Assembly (NCBI RefSeq): GCF_001412215.1
Contig: NZ_LLWP01000004.1
Span: 62,001-126,000, forward strand
Direction of reading: 5' to 3'
From: Pedobacter sp. Hv1
GTDB taxonomy: Bacteria > Bacteroidota > Bacteroidia > Sphingobacteriales > Sphingobacteriaceae
DNA: 64,000 nt
Under the pieces are notes generated by a model, which saw only the letters and a program-made list of their open reading frames with translations, had not been told where the DNA came from and did no database searches. Shown in pieces: positions 38,883 through 47,035 of this stretch (the stretch's first letter is position 1; every line of letters begins with the position of its first letter). The translations under genes and the position numbers were made by a program.

Positions 38883-39761
38883 ATGGGAGAAAAGATATTC
38901 TATTATTTACATCCGGTTTTTAGGCTGATCTTATTTGTGGTGTTTATCTTTCTTTGCATTTTGCCTTTTGGGCTTATTGCTCAGCTCAATTTCTTCTCCT
39001 TACCGAAAGATTTTGTGGGAACAGATATGATTTACGAAGTAGGAATGGTGTTAGCGGTACTGGGTGCTTTGTTAATGACTTTTAAAACTTTCCCCACCTT
39101 AGATTTTAGGAGTGTATTTCTTGCTAAAGAAAATATGGCTTCAGGATTTTTAAAAGGTAGTTTGATCGGTATATTATTGATTGGGCTATGTGGGGTTGCT
39201 TTATGGCTAAGTGGTAATGTTGTATTTGCAGTTGGTAAAATCAGTTTGATTCTTTTTTTTGCCTATCTGCTGTATTTTGTAATTGTAGGATTGTTTGAAG
39301 AATTAATGTTCAGGACTTTGCCATTGTTTGTTTTTGCAGAACGGTATCCAATCATTTTAGCCATTGTTTTGAATGGTTTATTATTTGGTGCTGTACATAT
39401 GGCTAACCCGGGTTTTACTTGGCTGGCCATGTTAAATATTACTTTGGCAGGAATCTTATTCGCTGTATATACCCTACAAAAAAGGAATTTGAGCTGGGCT
39501 GTTGGCATTCATTTTGGATGGAATTTTGCACAGGGAATTTTATTAGGCTATAAAGTAAGTGGAACAGATACCCCCGGCGTATTGGTGGCCAAACCAATTG
39601 GCAATACCTATTTATCTGGAGGTGTTTTTGGTATTGAAGGATCTGTTGTTTGTACAGCTGTACTTGCAATTTTAATTGTTTATTTAATGGTTCGTTACCC
39701 AATTGCACCTGTTGAAGAAGCGGTTTTTGAAACAGAATTGAAAGAAGAGACTGATATATGA
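38883..39761 (+). CDS. CPBP-family intramembrane metalloprotease
   Basis: A 292-residue polytopic protein. It contains the CPBP (CAAX-protease and bacteriocin-processing) motifs: EExxxR in FEELMFRTLP (E139, E140, R144), FxxxH in FGAVHMANP (H172), and HxxxN in HFGWNF (H210, N214). The glutamates and histidines bind the catalytic metal in the membrane. Functions of bacterial members range from peptide processing to immunity against self-made bacteriocins; none is indicated here. It overlaps bioA by 4 bases. Confidence 0.92.
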   Translation: MGEKIFYYLHPVFRLILFVVFIFLCILPFGLIAQLNFFSLPKDFVGTDMIYEVGMVLAVLGALLMTFKTFPTLDFRSVFLAKENMASGFLKGSLIGILLIGLCGVALWLSGNVVFAVGKISLILFFAYLLYFVIVGLFEELMFRTLPLFVFAERYPIILAIVLNGLLFGAVHMANPGFTWLAMLNITLAGILFAVYTLQKRNLSWAVGIHFGWNFAQGILLGYKVSGTDTPGVLVAKPIGNTYLSGGVFGIEGSVVCTAVLAILIVYLMVRYPIAPVEEAVFETELKEETDI

Positions 39762-41029
39762 TGAGTTTAGTAGAAAGAGATCAAAAAGTAATCTGGCATC
39801 CTTATACCCAAATGAAAGATGCACAAACACCAATTCCTATTGTAAGTGGAGCAGGGGTTTACCTGTTTGATGAAAATGGAAAAAAATACATCGATGCAGT
39901 TTCATCTTGGTGGGTTAATATTCATGGCCATGCTCACCCTTATATTGCAGCACAGGTTTCTTTGCAATTGAGTGAGCTAGAACATGTAATTTTTGCTGGT
40001 TTTACCCACGAGCCAGCAGTTAGGCTTGCAGAAAGATTATTGCCCTTATTGCCAGGTAAACAAGAGAAGATATTTTATACAGACAATGGCTCTACAGCGG
40101 TAGAGGTGGCCCTTAAAATGTGTTTGCAATATTGGAACAATACTGGAAATAAACAGAAAAAGAAGGTTTTGGCCTTTAGGGATGCCTACCATGGAGATAC
40201 TTTTGGTGCCATGTCTGTAAGTGGTAGAAGTATTTTTACCAATCCTTTTAACGATTTATTGTTCGATGTTGAGTTTATCGACTTACCCAATCAAAATAAT
40301 ATCTCAAGTTTAATAGCCCGTATTTCAGGCCTCAAATCAGAATTGGCCTGTTTCATTTTTGAACCTTTAATTTTGGGTGCCGGCGGGATGCAGATGTACG
40401 AAGCAACCTACCTCGACCAATTGTTAGCTTGTTGCATCGAAAATGATATTTTAACCATTGCTGATGAAGTAATGACAGGATTTGGCCGTACAGGCACTTA
40501 CTTCGCTTGTGAGCAATTAACACACCGTCCAGATATATTTTGCTTAAGCAAAGGTTTAACTGGCGGCACCATGCCCTTAGGCGTAACTAGCTGTAACCAA
40601 AAGATTTTTGAAGCTTTTTTAAGTGACGATAAATTGAAGACACTTTACCATGGTCATTCATTTACCGCAAATCCGGTAGCTTGTGCAGCATCTTTGGCAA
40701 GCTTAGATATTTTATTGGCCGAAGAAACCTTGATGAACATTCAAAGGGTAAAAGATCAGCACAGCCAATTCTTTGAGCAAATCAAAAATCACCCTAAAGT
40801 GAGAAGTATTCGCCAAACAGGAACAATTATCGCATTAGAATGGGAGACTGGAAATGATACTTCTTACCTGAGTGGGTTAAGAGACCAGCTTTATAACTAC
40901 TTTTTAACAAGTGGGATTATTCTTAGACCATTAGGGAACATCATCTATATCTTACCTCCGTATGTCATTTCTAACGAGGATTTGGCGTACATTTACCAAA
41001 CAATTCAACAAGCTTTAGAAGAAATATAA
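39758..41029 (+). CDS. bioA: Adenosylmethionine--8-amino-7-oxononanoate transaminase
   Basis: A 423-residue class III aminotransferase that converts KAPA to DAPA in biotin synthesis, with SAM as amino donor. The BioA-specific IWHPYTQMKDAQ N-terminus is present, with AVSSWWVNIHGHAHP, NGSTAVEVALKM, ADEVMTGFGRTG and the PLP lysine in LSKGLTGG. It overlaps the CPBP gene by 4 bases and is followed after 1 base by a ferritin-like gene. No bioB, bioD, bioF or bioC is in the window. Confidence 0.95.
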   Translation: MMSLVERDQKVIWHPYTQMKDAQTPIPIVSGAGVYLFDENGKKYIDAVSSWWVNIHGHAHPYIAAQVSLQLSELEHVIFAGFTHEPAVRLAERLLPLLPGKQEKIFYTDNGSTAVEVALKMCLQYWNNTGNKQKKKVLAFRDAYHGDTFGAMSVSGRSIFTNPFNDLLFDVEFIDLPNQNNISSLIARISGLKSELACFIFEPLILGAGGMQMYEATYLDQLLACCIENDILTIADEVMTGFGRTGTYFACEQLTHRPDIFCLSKGLTGGTMPLGVTSCNQKIFEAFLSDDKLKTLYHGHSFTANPVACAASLASLDILLAEETLMNIQRVKDQHSQFFEQIKNHPKVRSIRQTGTIIALEWETGNDTSYLSGLRDQLYNYFLTSGIILRPLGNIIYILPPYVISNEDLAYIYQTIQQALEEI

Positions 41030-41030
41030 T

Positions 41031-41642
41031 ATGCAATTAACCACAGTTTTAGAAAATATAGTTAACGATAATGTATTGCATTCCAAATGGTTAAATACCT
41101 TATCTTATATGGAAAATGCAGGTGCAAAGAAAATATCAGCATCAGAACATAAAGAAGAAGTAACCCTATTGATTTTAAAACATGCGGCAGAAGAGCATCG
41201 CCATGCCTATTACCTCAAAAAACAATTGGCCAAGCTTGACGAAAATCTTTGTAGAACTTATAGCAATGCTGAATTATTGGCACCAAACCATACCAAATAT
41301 TATCTAAATACTTTGGATGTTCAGGTTTGCAGATATTTGAAAGATCACTTCAAGCTTTCTGGTTACGAGCTGAAATTTGCTGCCTATCTTTTTGTAACTT
41401 ATGCCATTGAGGTAAGAGCAGATGAGCTTTATCCAATTTACCAAGACGTGTTAACTGCTAAAGAGAGTAAGGTAACTGTAAAATCTATCATTTTGGAAGA
41501 AGAGGGGCATTTAGAAGAGATGCTGCATCAATTAAAAGAATTTTCGCCCGATTGGGAAAAACATGCGCAAGAGATCATTAAAATTGAACAGCAGATGTTT
41601 ACCGATTGGATGCTTGGTTTAGCGAAAGAAGTAAGCAACTGA
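41031..41642 (+). CDS. Ferritin-like diiron protein coupled to bioA, function unknown
   Basis: A 203-residue all-helical protein. The ligand pattern of the ferritin-like diiron four-helix bundle is complete: E28 (SYMENA), E55-H-R-H58 (ExxH), E127 (YAIEVRAD), E157-E-G-H160 (ExxH). Spacing is near 27 and 30 residues within each half, as in ferritin/RNR-like carboxylate-bridged diiron proteins. No signal peptide is seen. The start is 1 base after the bioA stop. It is not a classical ferritin or bacterioferritin by sequence; it could be an oxygenase/oxidase, possibly linked to biotin-precursor supply. The diiron fold is a firm inference, the pathway link is a guess from position. Confidence 0.75.
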   Translation: MQLTTVLENIVNDNVLHSKWLNTLSYMENAGAKKISASEHKEEVTLLILKHAAEEHRHAYYLKKQLAKLDENLCRTYSNAELLAPNHTKYYLNTLDVQVCRYLKDHFKLSGYELKFAAYLFVTYAIEVRADELYPIYQDVLTAKESKVTVKSIILEEEGHLEEMLHQLKEFSPDWEKHAQEIIKIEQQMFTDWMLGLAKEVSN

Positions 41643-41775
41643 TTTCTTAAAAGGGTTTCTTTAACAGGTTAATGTTTAAAATGTTACGGCTTATAGTTTA
41701 ATCAATTAAAAGTTTAGTTAAAGTTTTTTAATTCTATATCTTAGTTATTATTTTAGATTGGCTAAATAACCATAG

Positions 41776-42468
41776 ATGAAAAGAATTATACTGTTAAGTT
41801 TTATTTTGTTTGGATTTGTTAAAGTAGATGCCCAAACTACAGTATCAAGATCTAGCATTGGTATTACGCTTGGCCCAAGTTTTCCTATTGGTTACTTTGG
41901 TAAAACGGAGGGCTCTAAATCTGGTGGTCTAGCTAAAGTTGGTGGCTTTTTAGCCATTGATTATGTTTACCAGTTTTCGTCACATTTTGGCTTAGTACTG
42001 AGTGGGCAAGGTCGTAGATATGGCATTGATAAGGATGCTCTAAACATACATGGGGTTTCAAAAGAAATTAACGAGGCTGCATCTTTTAGTGCAGGTACTT
42101 GGAGAACTGGCGCTATTATGGGCGGTATATTCCACGTACTGCCATTAACAAAAACAGGAAGGTTGAACTTCGAACTTAAAATTATGGCAGGCTTTCAACG
42201 GACCTCTTCTCCTGATATTTCTACTACGGTAATGGTAATGGGAACACAGCTTCAACAAAAGTCAATTGCCTCTAACGCATTTGCCTATTTAGTGGGGGTA
42301 GGAGTAAGACAGCACCTTACCAAAAAACTTGCTTTAAAATTTAATGCAGATTATTATGGTTCAAACCCCGAATTTAGAGGTGGAGTATATATTGGGCCTA
42401 CAATAAGTGATATGAGGCGTGATACAGAAGCCATTAATGTTGGTGTTGGGCTAGTAGTCGATTTCTAG
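41776..42468 (+). CDS. Outer-membrane beta-barrel protein, paralog 1
   Basis: A 230-residue protein with a signal peptide (cut near VDAQT). Alternating-hydrophobicity strands follow, with SSIGITLGPSFPIGYFG at the mature N-terminus, GGLAKVGGFLAIDYVYQF and a final VGVGLVVDF strand ending in phenylalanine. This fits an eight-stranded barrel similar to OmpW/OprF-like small outer-membrane proteins of Bacteroidota. The neighbour at 42565 is a clear paralog. A TATCTTAG element is found 32 bp upstream of the start. Function unknown. Confidence 0.85.
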   Translation: MKRIILLSFILFGFVKVDAQTTVSRSSIGITLGPSFPIGYFGKTEGSKSGGLAKVGGFLAIDYVYQFSSHFGLVLSGQGRRYGIDKDALNIHGVSKEINEAASFSAGTWRTGAIMGGIFHVLPLTKTGRLNFELKIMAGFQRTSSPDISTTVMVMGTQLQQKSIASNAFAYLVGVGVRQHLTKKLALKFNADYYGSNPEFRGGVYIGPTISDMRRDTEAINVGVGLVVDF

Positions 42469-42564
42469 ATCGTTTGTTGTTTAAACCAACTATTTATTTC
42501 GTTTTATAAGGGGTTTTGTTATCTTAGAGCGCTTTTAGCGCACAAACTCTATTTAAACAGTTTT

Positions 42565-43275
42565 ATGAAGAAAATTCTATTATTCAGCCTCATCTCGTTC
42601 GTATATTTCAATGTAAATGCACAAACTGTAAGCCAGAAATCTAGTATTGGGATTACAGTTGGCCCAAGTTTCCCTGTTGGTGATTTTGCAAGTAAAGATC
42701 TATCCAATTCGCAGTCTGGTTTAGCCAAGGTTGGTGGTTTTTTAGGGATTGATTATAGTTATCGGTTTTCGAAATACTTTGGAGCAATTGTAAGTGCACA
42801 GGGTCGTATTCATGGGGTTGATGAAAAAGCTTTGTCAACTTATGCTGTTCCTGATGGATCTGGTGCGAGCTTAAGTATCGCAACAGGCACTTGGAAAATG
42901 GGAGCCATTATGGCTGGTATTTTTCAGGTTGTTCCTTTAACCAAAGATGAAAAGTTAAATTTAGAGATCAGAGCTTTAGGAGGATATCAATCTACTTCAT
43001 CGCCTAAGGTAGATGTTAAAATATCTATTCCAGGTATGGGCTCTTTTCAAGATACTCAAGAATCTGAGTCTGCTGGTTCTTTTGCTTATGTAGTAGGTGC
43101 TGGATTGAAATATAGCTTAAGCCCTTCGTTGGCCTTAAAGCTAAGTGGAGATTATAACGGGGCTCAACCTAAGTTCACTGTGACCACTTATCCAGCCGAT
43201 GCACCAGTAACACAACAAGTGAAACAAAGCATTGGAACTTTTAATGTGGGTATAGGTTTAGCTATTGGATTTTAA
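42565..43275 (+). CDS. Outer-membrane beta-barrel protein, paralog 2
   Basis: A 236-residue protein with a signal peptide (cut near VNAQT). It shares with the previous gene the stretches SSIGITVGPSFPVGDF, GLAKVGGFLGIDY and RFSKYFGAIVSAQGRIHGVD, and ends VGIGLAIGF. It is therefore a tandem duplicate that has diverged in the loops. It has its own upstream region with the same TATCTTAG box, so the two are probably co-regulated but separately transcribed. Function unknown. Confidence 0.85.
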   Translation: MKKILLFSLISFVYFNVNAQTVSQKSSIGITVGPSFPVGDFASKDLSNSQSGLAKVGGFLGIDYSYRFSKYFGAIVSAQGRIHGVDEKALSTYAVPDGSGASLSIATGTWKMGAIMAGIFQVVPLTKDEKLNLEIRALGGYQSTSSPKVDVKISIPGMGSFQDTQESESAGSFAYVVGAGLKYSLSPSLALKLSGDYNGAQPKFTVTTYPADAPVTQQVKQSIGTFNVGIGLAIGF

Positions 43276-43392
43276 ACCTGCGGTTTCTCTGGCTACCTTC
43301 AAATGCAATTACCAGGTACAATAGCTGCTCTTATTAATGAGCGCCATACATGAGCTAATAACCAATCAAATACCAATAAACTTTCGTTTAAT

Positions 43393-43496
43393 TATCGGCT
43401 AATTAGCCGATAATCTGTAATATCGTGTATTTAGCCGATAAATTAAAATATCGGTTAATTAGCCGATAATTGGAAATATCGTGTATTTACCCGATA
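43393..43496 (+). promoter_or_regulatory. Array of four 20-bp palindromic operator-like sites upstream of satD
   Basis: Four 20-bp units begin at 43393, 43421, 43449 and 43477, exactly 28 bp apart, with 8-bp unlike spacers. Each starts TATCG and ends CCGATA. Site 1 is a perfect palindrome that extends to 24 bp (43391-43414); site 3 is palindromic with one mismatch; sites 2 and 4 share TATCGTGTATTTA and differ from each other by one base. A further 8 bp after site 4 is the satD ATG. This looks like a cooperative autoregulatory operator for the adjacent HTH protein. Confidence 0.85.
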
Positions 43497-43504
43497 TTAG
43501 TAAA

Positions 43505-44116
43505 ATGATAGCAGTAATTACAGGAGATATCATTAACTCCAGGGCATTGCCAGAAGAATGGATAGATACACTTAAAGGTGCACTAACGCATTTATTTACT
43601 AAAAAATCGACATGGGAAATCTTTAGAGGAGATAGTTTTCAGATAGAACTGAATGCAGAAGACGCCCTGTTAAATGCAATTTATATTAAAGCATGCATCA
43701 AGACCTTAAAAAAAGCTGATGTAAGAATGGGGATAGGAATAGGTAAAAAAAGTGTAAATTCAGCAAAGGTAACTGAGGCCAATGGGGAAGCTTTTATTCA
43801 TTCTGGATTTGCTTTTGATACCTTAAGAACCAATAAAGTGAATATGGCTTTTCAGACTCCTTGGCCTAGTTTTAATGATGACATTAATCTTTTGGTGAAA
43901 TTGGCATTGATCACTATGGATAGTTGGGGGCAGATTTCGGCCGAGATGGTGAAGTATGCCATTGAAAATAAAGACACTAAACAAGATAAGATTGCTAAAA
44001 TATCAGGCAGGAGCCAATCATCGGTTAGTGAGGCTTTAAAAAGAGCACATTTTGCAGAGCTAATGGAGCTAGAAAATAAATACAGGGCACAAATGATCAA
44101 CCTAATTAAAAAATAA
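43505..44116 (+). CDS. SatD-family protein with C-terminal helix-turn-helix
   Basis: A 203-residue protein starting MIAVITGDIINSR; a GTG eight codons upstream lies within the operator array and is rejected. The N-terminal part has ITGDIINSR (D8), FRGDSFQIEL (D43), RMGIGIG and GEAFIHSG, an arrangement reminiscent of nucleotidyl-cyclase-like folds (two spaced aspartates on neighbouring strands). The C-terminal part has a helix-turn-helix (residues about 158-183, QDKIAKISGRSQSSVSEALK). SatD is named from a streptococcal acid-tolerance locus; its biochemical function is not established. It overlaps the DUF3307 gene by one base (TAATG). Autoregulation through the operator array is likely. Confidence 0.85.
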   Translation: MIAVITGDIINSRALPEEWIDTLKGALTHLFTKKSTWEIFRGDSFQIELNAEDALLNAIYIKACIKTLKKADVRMGIGIGKKSVNSAKVTEANGEAFIHSGFAFDTLRTNKVNMAFQTPWPSFNDDINLLVKLALITMDSWGQISAEMVKYAIENKDTKQDKIAKISGRSQSSVSEALKRAHFAELMELENKYRAQMINLIKK

Positions 44117-44808
44117 TGGAAATTGCATTGCTTAAACTATTATTGGCACATGTGCTAGGCGATTTTTTTCTTCAACCGAACTCCTGGGTAGCTGAAAAGG
44201 AAAAACTAAAGTTGAAATCTGGTAAATTATATTTACATATTGCCATCCATATTGCTCTAATTTTTTTAGTGTTCTTTTCTTTTAGTGTATGGAAAGTTGC
44301 TTTGGTAGTTGGTTTAGGCCATGGTCTAATTGATGCCATGAAACTGATTTTTCAGAAAGAAAAAACCAAACGCTTATGGTTTTTCATCGACCAGATATTG
44401 CATGTAGCACTTATTGTAGGGGTTTGGAAATACAGTCATCAAGCAACAATTGATTTGAGCTTTTTACAGAATCAAAAATTTTGGTTATTTGTATTGGGCG
44501 CATTATTTTTAACATCCCCAGCGGCTATATTTATCAGGGTAATTATCGCCAAATGGATTCCGACAAAAAACTCGGCATCACTACAAGATGCAGGTAAGTT
44601 TATAGGTATTATGGAACGCTTGCTGATTTACCTCTTTGTTTGTACCCGCCATTTTGAGGCAGTTGGTTTTTTACTAGCTGCTAAATCCATTTTTAGGTTT
44701 GGCGATTTAAAAGAAGCACATGATATTAAACTCACAGAATATGTACTGATTGGTACCTTGTTGAGCTTTGGTATTGCTTTAATTGTAGCAATGACAGTAA
44801 CACTATAA
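44116..44808 (+). CDS. DUF3307 integral membrane protein
   Basis: A 230-residue membrane protein with about six hydrophobic helices. The N-terminus LLLAHVLGDFFLQPNSWVAEKEK followed by LYLHIAIHIALI and GLGHGLIDAMKL are DUF3307 features, with polar and charged residues (D, H) inside helices that could bind ions. It is translated together with satD (1-base overlap), a pairing known from other bacteria. Function unknown. A terminator follows immediately. Confidence 0.88.
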   Translation: MEIALLKLLLAHVLGDFFLQPNSWVAEKEKLKLKSGKLYLHIAIHIALIFLVFFSFSVWKVALVVGLGHGLIDAMKLIFQKEKTKRLWFFIDQILHVALIVGVWKYSHQATIDLSFLQNQKFWLFVLGALFLTSPAAIFIRVIIAKWIPTKNSASLQDAGKFIGIMERLLIYLFVCTRHFEAVGFLLAAKSIFRFGDLKEAHDIKLTEYVLIGTLLSFGIALIVAMTVTL

Positions 44809-44843
44809 AAAAGCCCCAGCTAAATGTAACTGAGGCTTTTTAT
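44807..44843. terminator. Bidirectional terminator after DUF3307
   Basis: AAAAAGCC and GGCTTTTT pair, with a further CAG/CTG stem after one mismatch and a short loop, between the convergent DUF3307 and DPP IV genes. Confidence 0.8.
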
Positions 44844-44859
44844 ATAACCTTAATAGATC

Positions 44860-47028
44860 TTATCTAGCTCCCGGAGGACAATTTTCTTTTAAAAATTTGG
44901 TGTACACCAAAGATAAATGCTCAGAGGTTCCTTCGCCTTCAAAAATTCCATGTGTGCGGTTAGGGTAACTCATCATCTGGAATACTTTCTTGTTCTTAAC
45001 CAGCTCATTAATTAACATTTCGGCATTTTGATAATGTACATTGTCATCACCAGTACCATGAATATACAAGAGATTGCCTTTTAAATTTTTAGCATAGGTA
45101 ATTGGAGAACCTTTTACATAAGCTTCTGTACTTGGGAAAGGAGTACCCATGTAACGTTCTTGGTAAATATTGTCGTAAGTTAATTGGTTAGCAACTGCTG
45201 CTACGGCAATGCCTGTAGAATAGATTTCTGGATATTGGAACAATAGGTTTAAGGTAGAGGAACCGCCACCACTCCAACCATGAACAGCAACACGATCTTT
45301 GTCCATAAATGAATAAGTGGCCAATAATTTTTTGGTTGCCATTGCTTGGTCTCTAATGTTAATGATCCCAATATTTTTATAAATGCTTTTTCTCCAAGCA
45401 GCACCTTTAGGAACTGGGGCGCCACGATTATCCATAGAAATATAGATATAGCCATCTTTAGCCATATCGCCAGCATATAATCCATTTCTGCCAGCACCCC
45501 AAACATCTGCAGCAGTTTGAGAAGCAGGCTCGCCATATACATAGAATACAACTGGGTACTTTTTGTTTGGATTAAAATTATCAGGTTTTTTCATCCAACC
45601 ATCCATCTCTACACCATCTTCAGTTGTTACTTTAAAAAACTCAACCTTATTTTTTGGTTGTTGCTGTTTAGCCATTTGGCTGGTAATGCTACCATCCATG
45701 GTTAATGGATTGTTTGTGGTAAAGTTCATCCACTCTGTTACTGGAGAAACCGTAGAACTGTTATAGCTGTGACGGGCAAATAAGCCATTTGGAGATATGG
45801 AATAACTGTGTGTGCCTGGCAAAACAGAAGGAGTAACCATTTCTAGTTTTCCTCTGCCATCTAATTTAGTTTTATACAGATATTTTTGAGTAGCATTGGT
45901 AGGAGAGGCCATAAAATAAACCAGGTTATTTTTCTCGTCAATTAAGTTTACACTAATTACATCGTAATTGCCTTTGGTAATCAATGTTTCTTTCTTGCCA
46001 TCTCTGCTAATACGATACAAGTGTGTATAGCCATCTTTTTCGGTTTGCCAAACAAATTCTTTATTGCCATTTAACCAAACCCAACCATCAGTTGCATCTA
46101 TCCAAGCTTTATCATTTTCTTTATAGATCTCTGTAATTCCACCAGTAGCAGCATTGGCAATAAATACCTTACTTTCGTTTTGCTCACGGTTCAATTGCTG
46201 TAAAATCACTTCATTTGTGTTCGGGATCCATTCCATACGAGGGATGTAATGTTGAATATTATCTCCAGGCACGGCTAACCAATTGGTTTTAGCAGTTTCA
46301 ATGTCTACTACGCCAATTTTACAGGCCGAAGGGTTCTGTCCAACTTTTGGATATTCTACAGGAACATTAAAAGAATAGATCGAATCTGTATTATTGATCA
46401 TTAGAAAGTTTCTGATTTTAGTGGCATCTATTTGCCAATAGGCGATAGACTTGCTATCAGGGCTCCATCTAAAACCATCTAAACAGTTAAATTCTTCTTC
46501 ATAAACCCAATCGAAAGTTCCGTTGATCATTCTTAAAGTTCCATCGGTGGTTAATGCTTTAATTGCGCCACTGGCCAAATCTTCTACATAAATATTGTGT
46601 TCACTTACATACGCTACTTTCGAACCATCAGGCGAAAACTTGGCAAACATTAAAGAAGATTCGGGCCTGCCTTTGCCAATTTGAGTTAATTTATTGTTTG
46701 TAATGTCTGCTACCCAATAATCGCCACGGCTATCTTGACGCCAAACACGTTTGGTATTGGTGTAGATCAAAGCTTTTGTACCATCATCAGTTAATTGAAA
46801 GCTTCGAACTGATAGTGGTGTGGTTCTATTGGCTGGCGTAAGCTGCTCTCTACTAATAATTGTTTTTCGCTCGCTTTTTGGAAGCGTAATGGTTACAATT
46901 TCACCACCAGCATTCAGGTAATAGCTGCTGCCATCTTTGGTCCAGTTAACACCGCCTCTTTGGGCTTTTACAATAGGGCCAAGTAAAGCAATGAATGCAA
47001 TAACCAGGCATAGTTTATTGATTTTCAT
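44860..47028 (-). CDS. Dipeptidyl peptidase IV (S9B family), exported
   Basis: A 722-residue protein with a signal peptide (cut near IVKAQRGG). The DPPIV N-terminal beta-propeller spans about 90-450, including TFDWVYEEEF with the paired glutamates that hold the substrate N-terminus in DPP IV enzymes. The hydrolase domain has VHGWSGGGSS (Ser586), HGTGDDNVHYQ (Asp) and NRTHGIFE (His). It removes X-Pro/X-Ala dipeptides from peptides in the periplasm. It is distinct from the S9 peptidase at 4008, which is longer and lacks the double-glutamate motif as far as I can see. It starts 8 bp after the sulfatase-like gene ends. Confidence 0.93.
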   Translation of the reverse strand: MKINKLCLVIAFIALLGPIVKAQRGGVNWTKDGSSYYLNAGGEIVTITLPKSERKTIISREQLTPANRTTPLSVRSFQLTDDGTKALIYTNTKRVWRQDSRGDYWVADITNNKLTQIGKGRPESSLMFAKFSPDGSKVAYVSEHNIYVEDLASGAIKALTTDGTLRMINGTFDWVYEEEFNCLDGFRWSPDSKSIAYWQIDATKIRNFLMINNTDSIYSFNVPVEYPKVGQNPSACKIGVVDIETAKTNWLAVPGDNIQHYIPRMEWIPNTNEVILQQLNREQNESKVFIANAATGGITEIYKENDKAWIDATDGWVWLNGNKEFVWQTEKDGYTHLYRISRDGKKETLITKGNYDVISVNLIDEKNNLVYFMASPTNATQKYLYKTKLDGRGKLEMVTPSVLPGTHSYSISPNGLFARHSYNSSTVSPVTEWMNFTTNNPLTMDGSITSQMAKQQQPKNKVEFFKVTTEDGVEMDGWMKKPDNFNPNKKYPVVFYVYGEPASQTAADVWGAGRNGLYAGDMAKDGYIYISMDNRGAPVPKGAAWRKSIYKNIGIINIRDQAMATKKLLATYSFMDKDRVAVHGWSGGGSSTLNLLFQYPEIYSTGIAVAAVANQLTYDNIYQERYMGTPFPSTEAYVKGSPITYAKNLKGNLLYIHGTGDDNVHYQNAEMLINELVKNKKVFQMMSYPNRTHGIFEGEGTSEHLSLVYTKFLKENCPPGAR

Positions 47029-47035
47029 ATGTAAG

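Noticed and set aside
43393..43496. CRISPR-like reading of the four regularly spaced repeats
   Set aside because: Repeats are only 20 bp with 8-bp spacers, palindromic and directly in front of a regulator gene; no cas genes are near.
43481..43504. GTG start giving SatD eight extra residues
   Set aside because: These codons lie inside operator site 4, and MIAVITGDIINSR is the family-like beginning.
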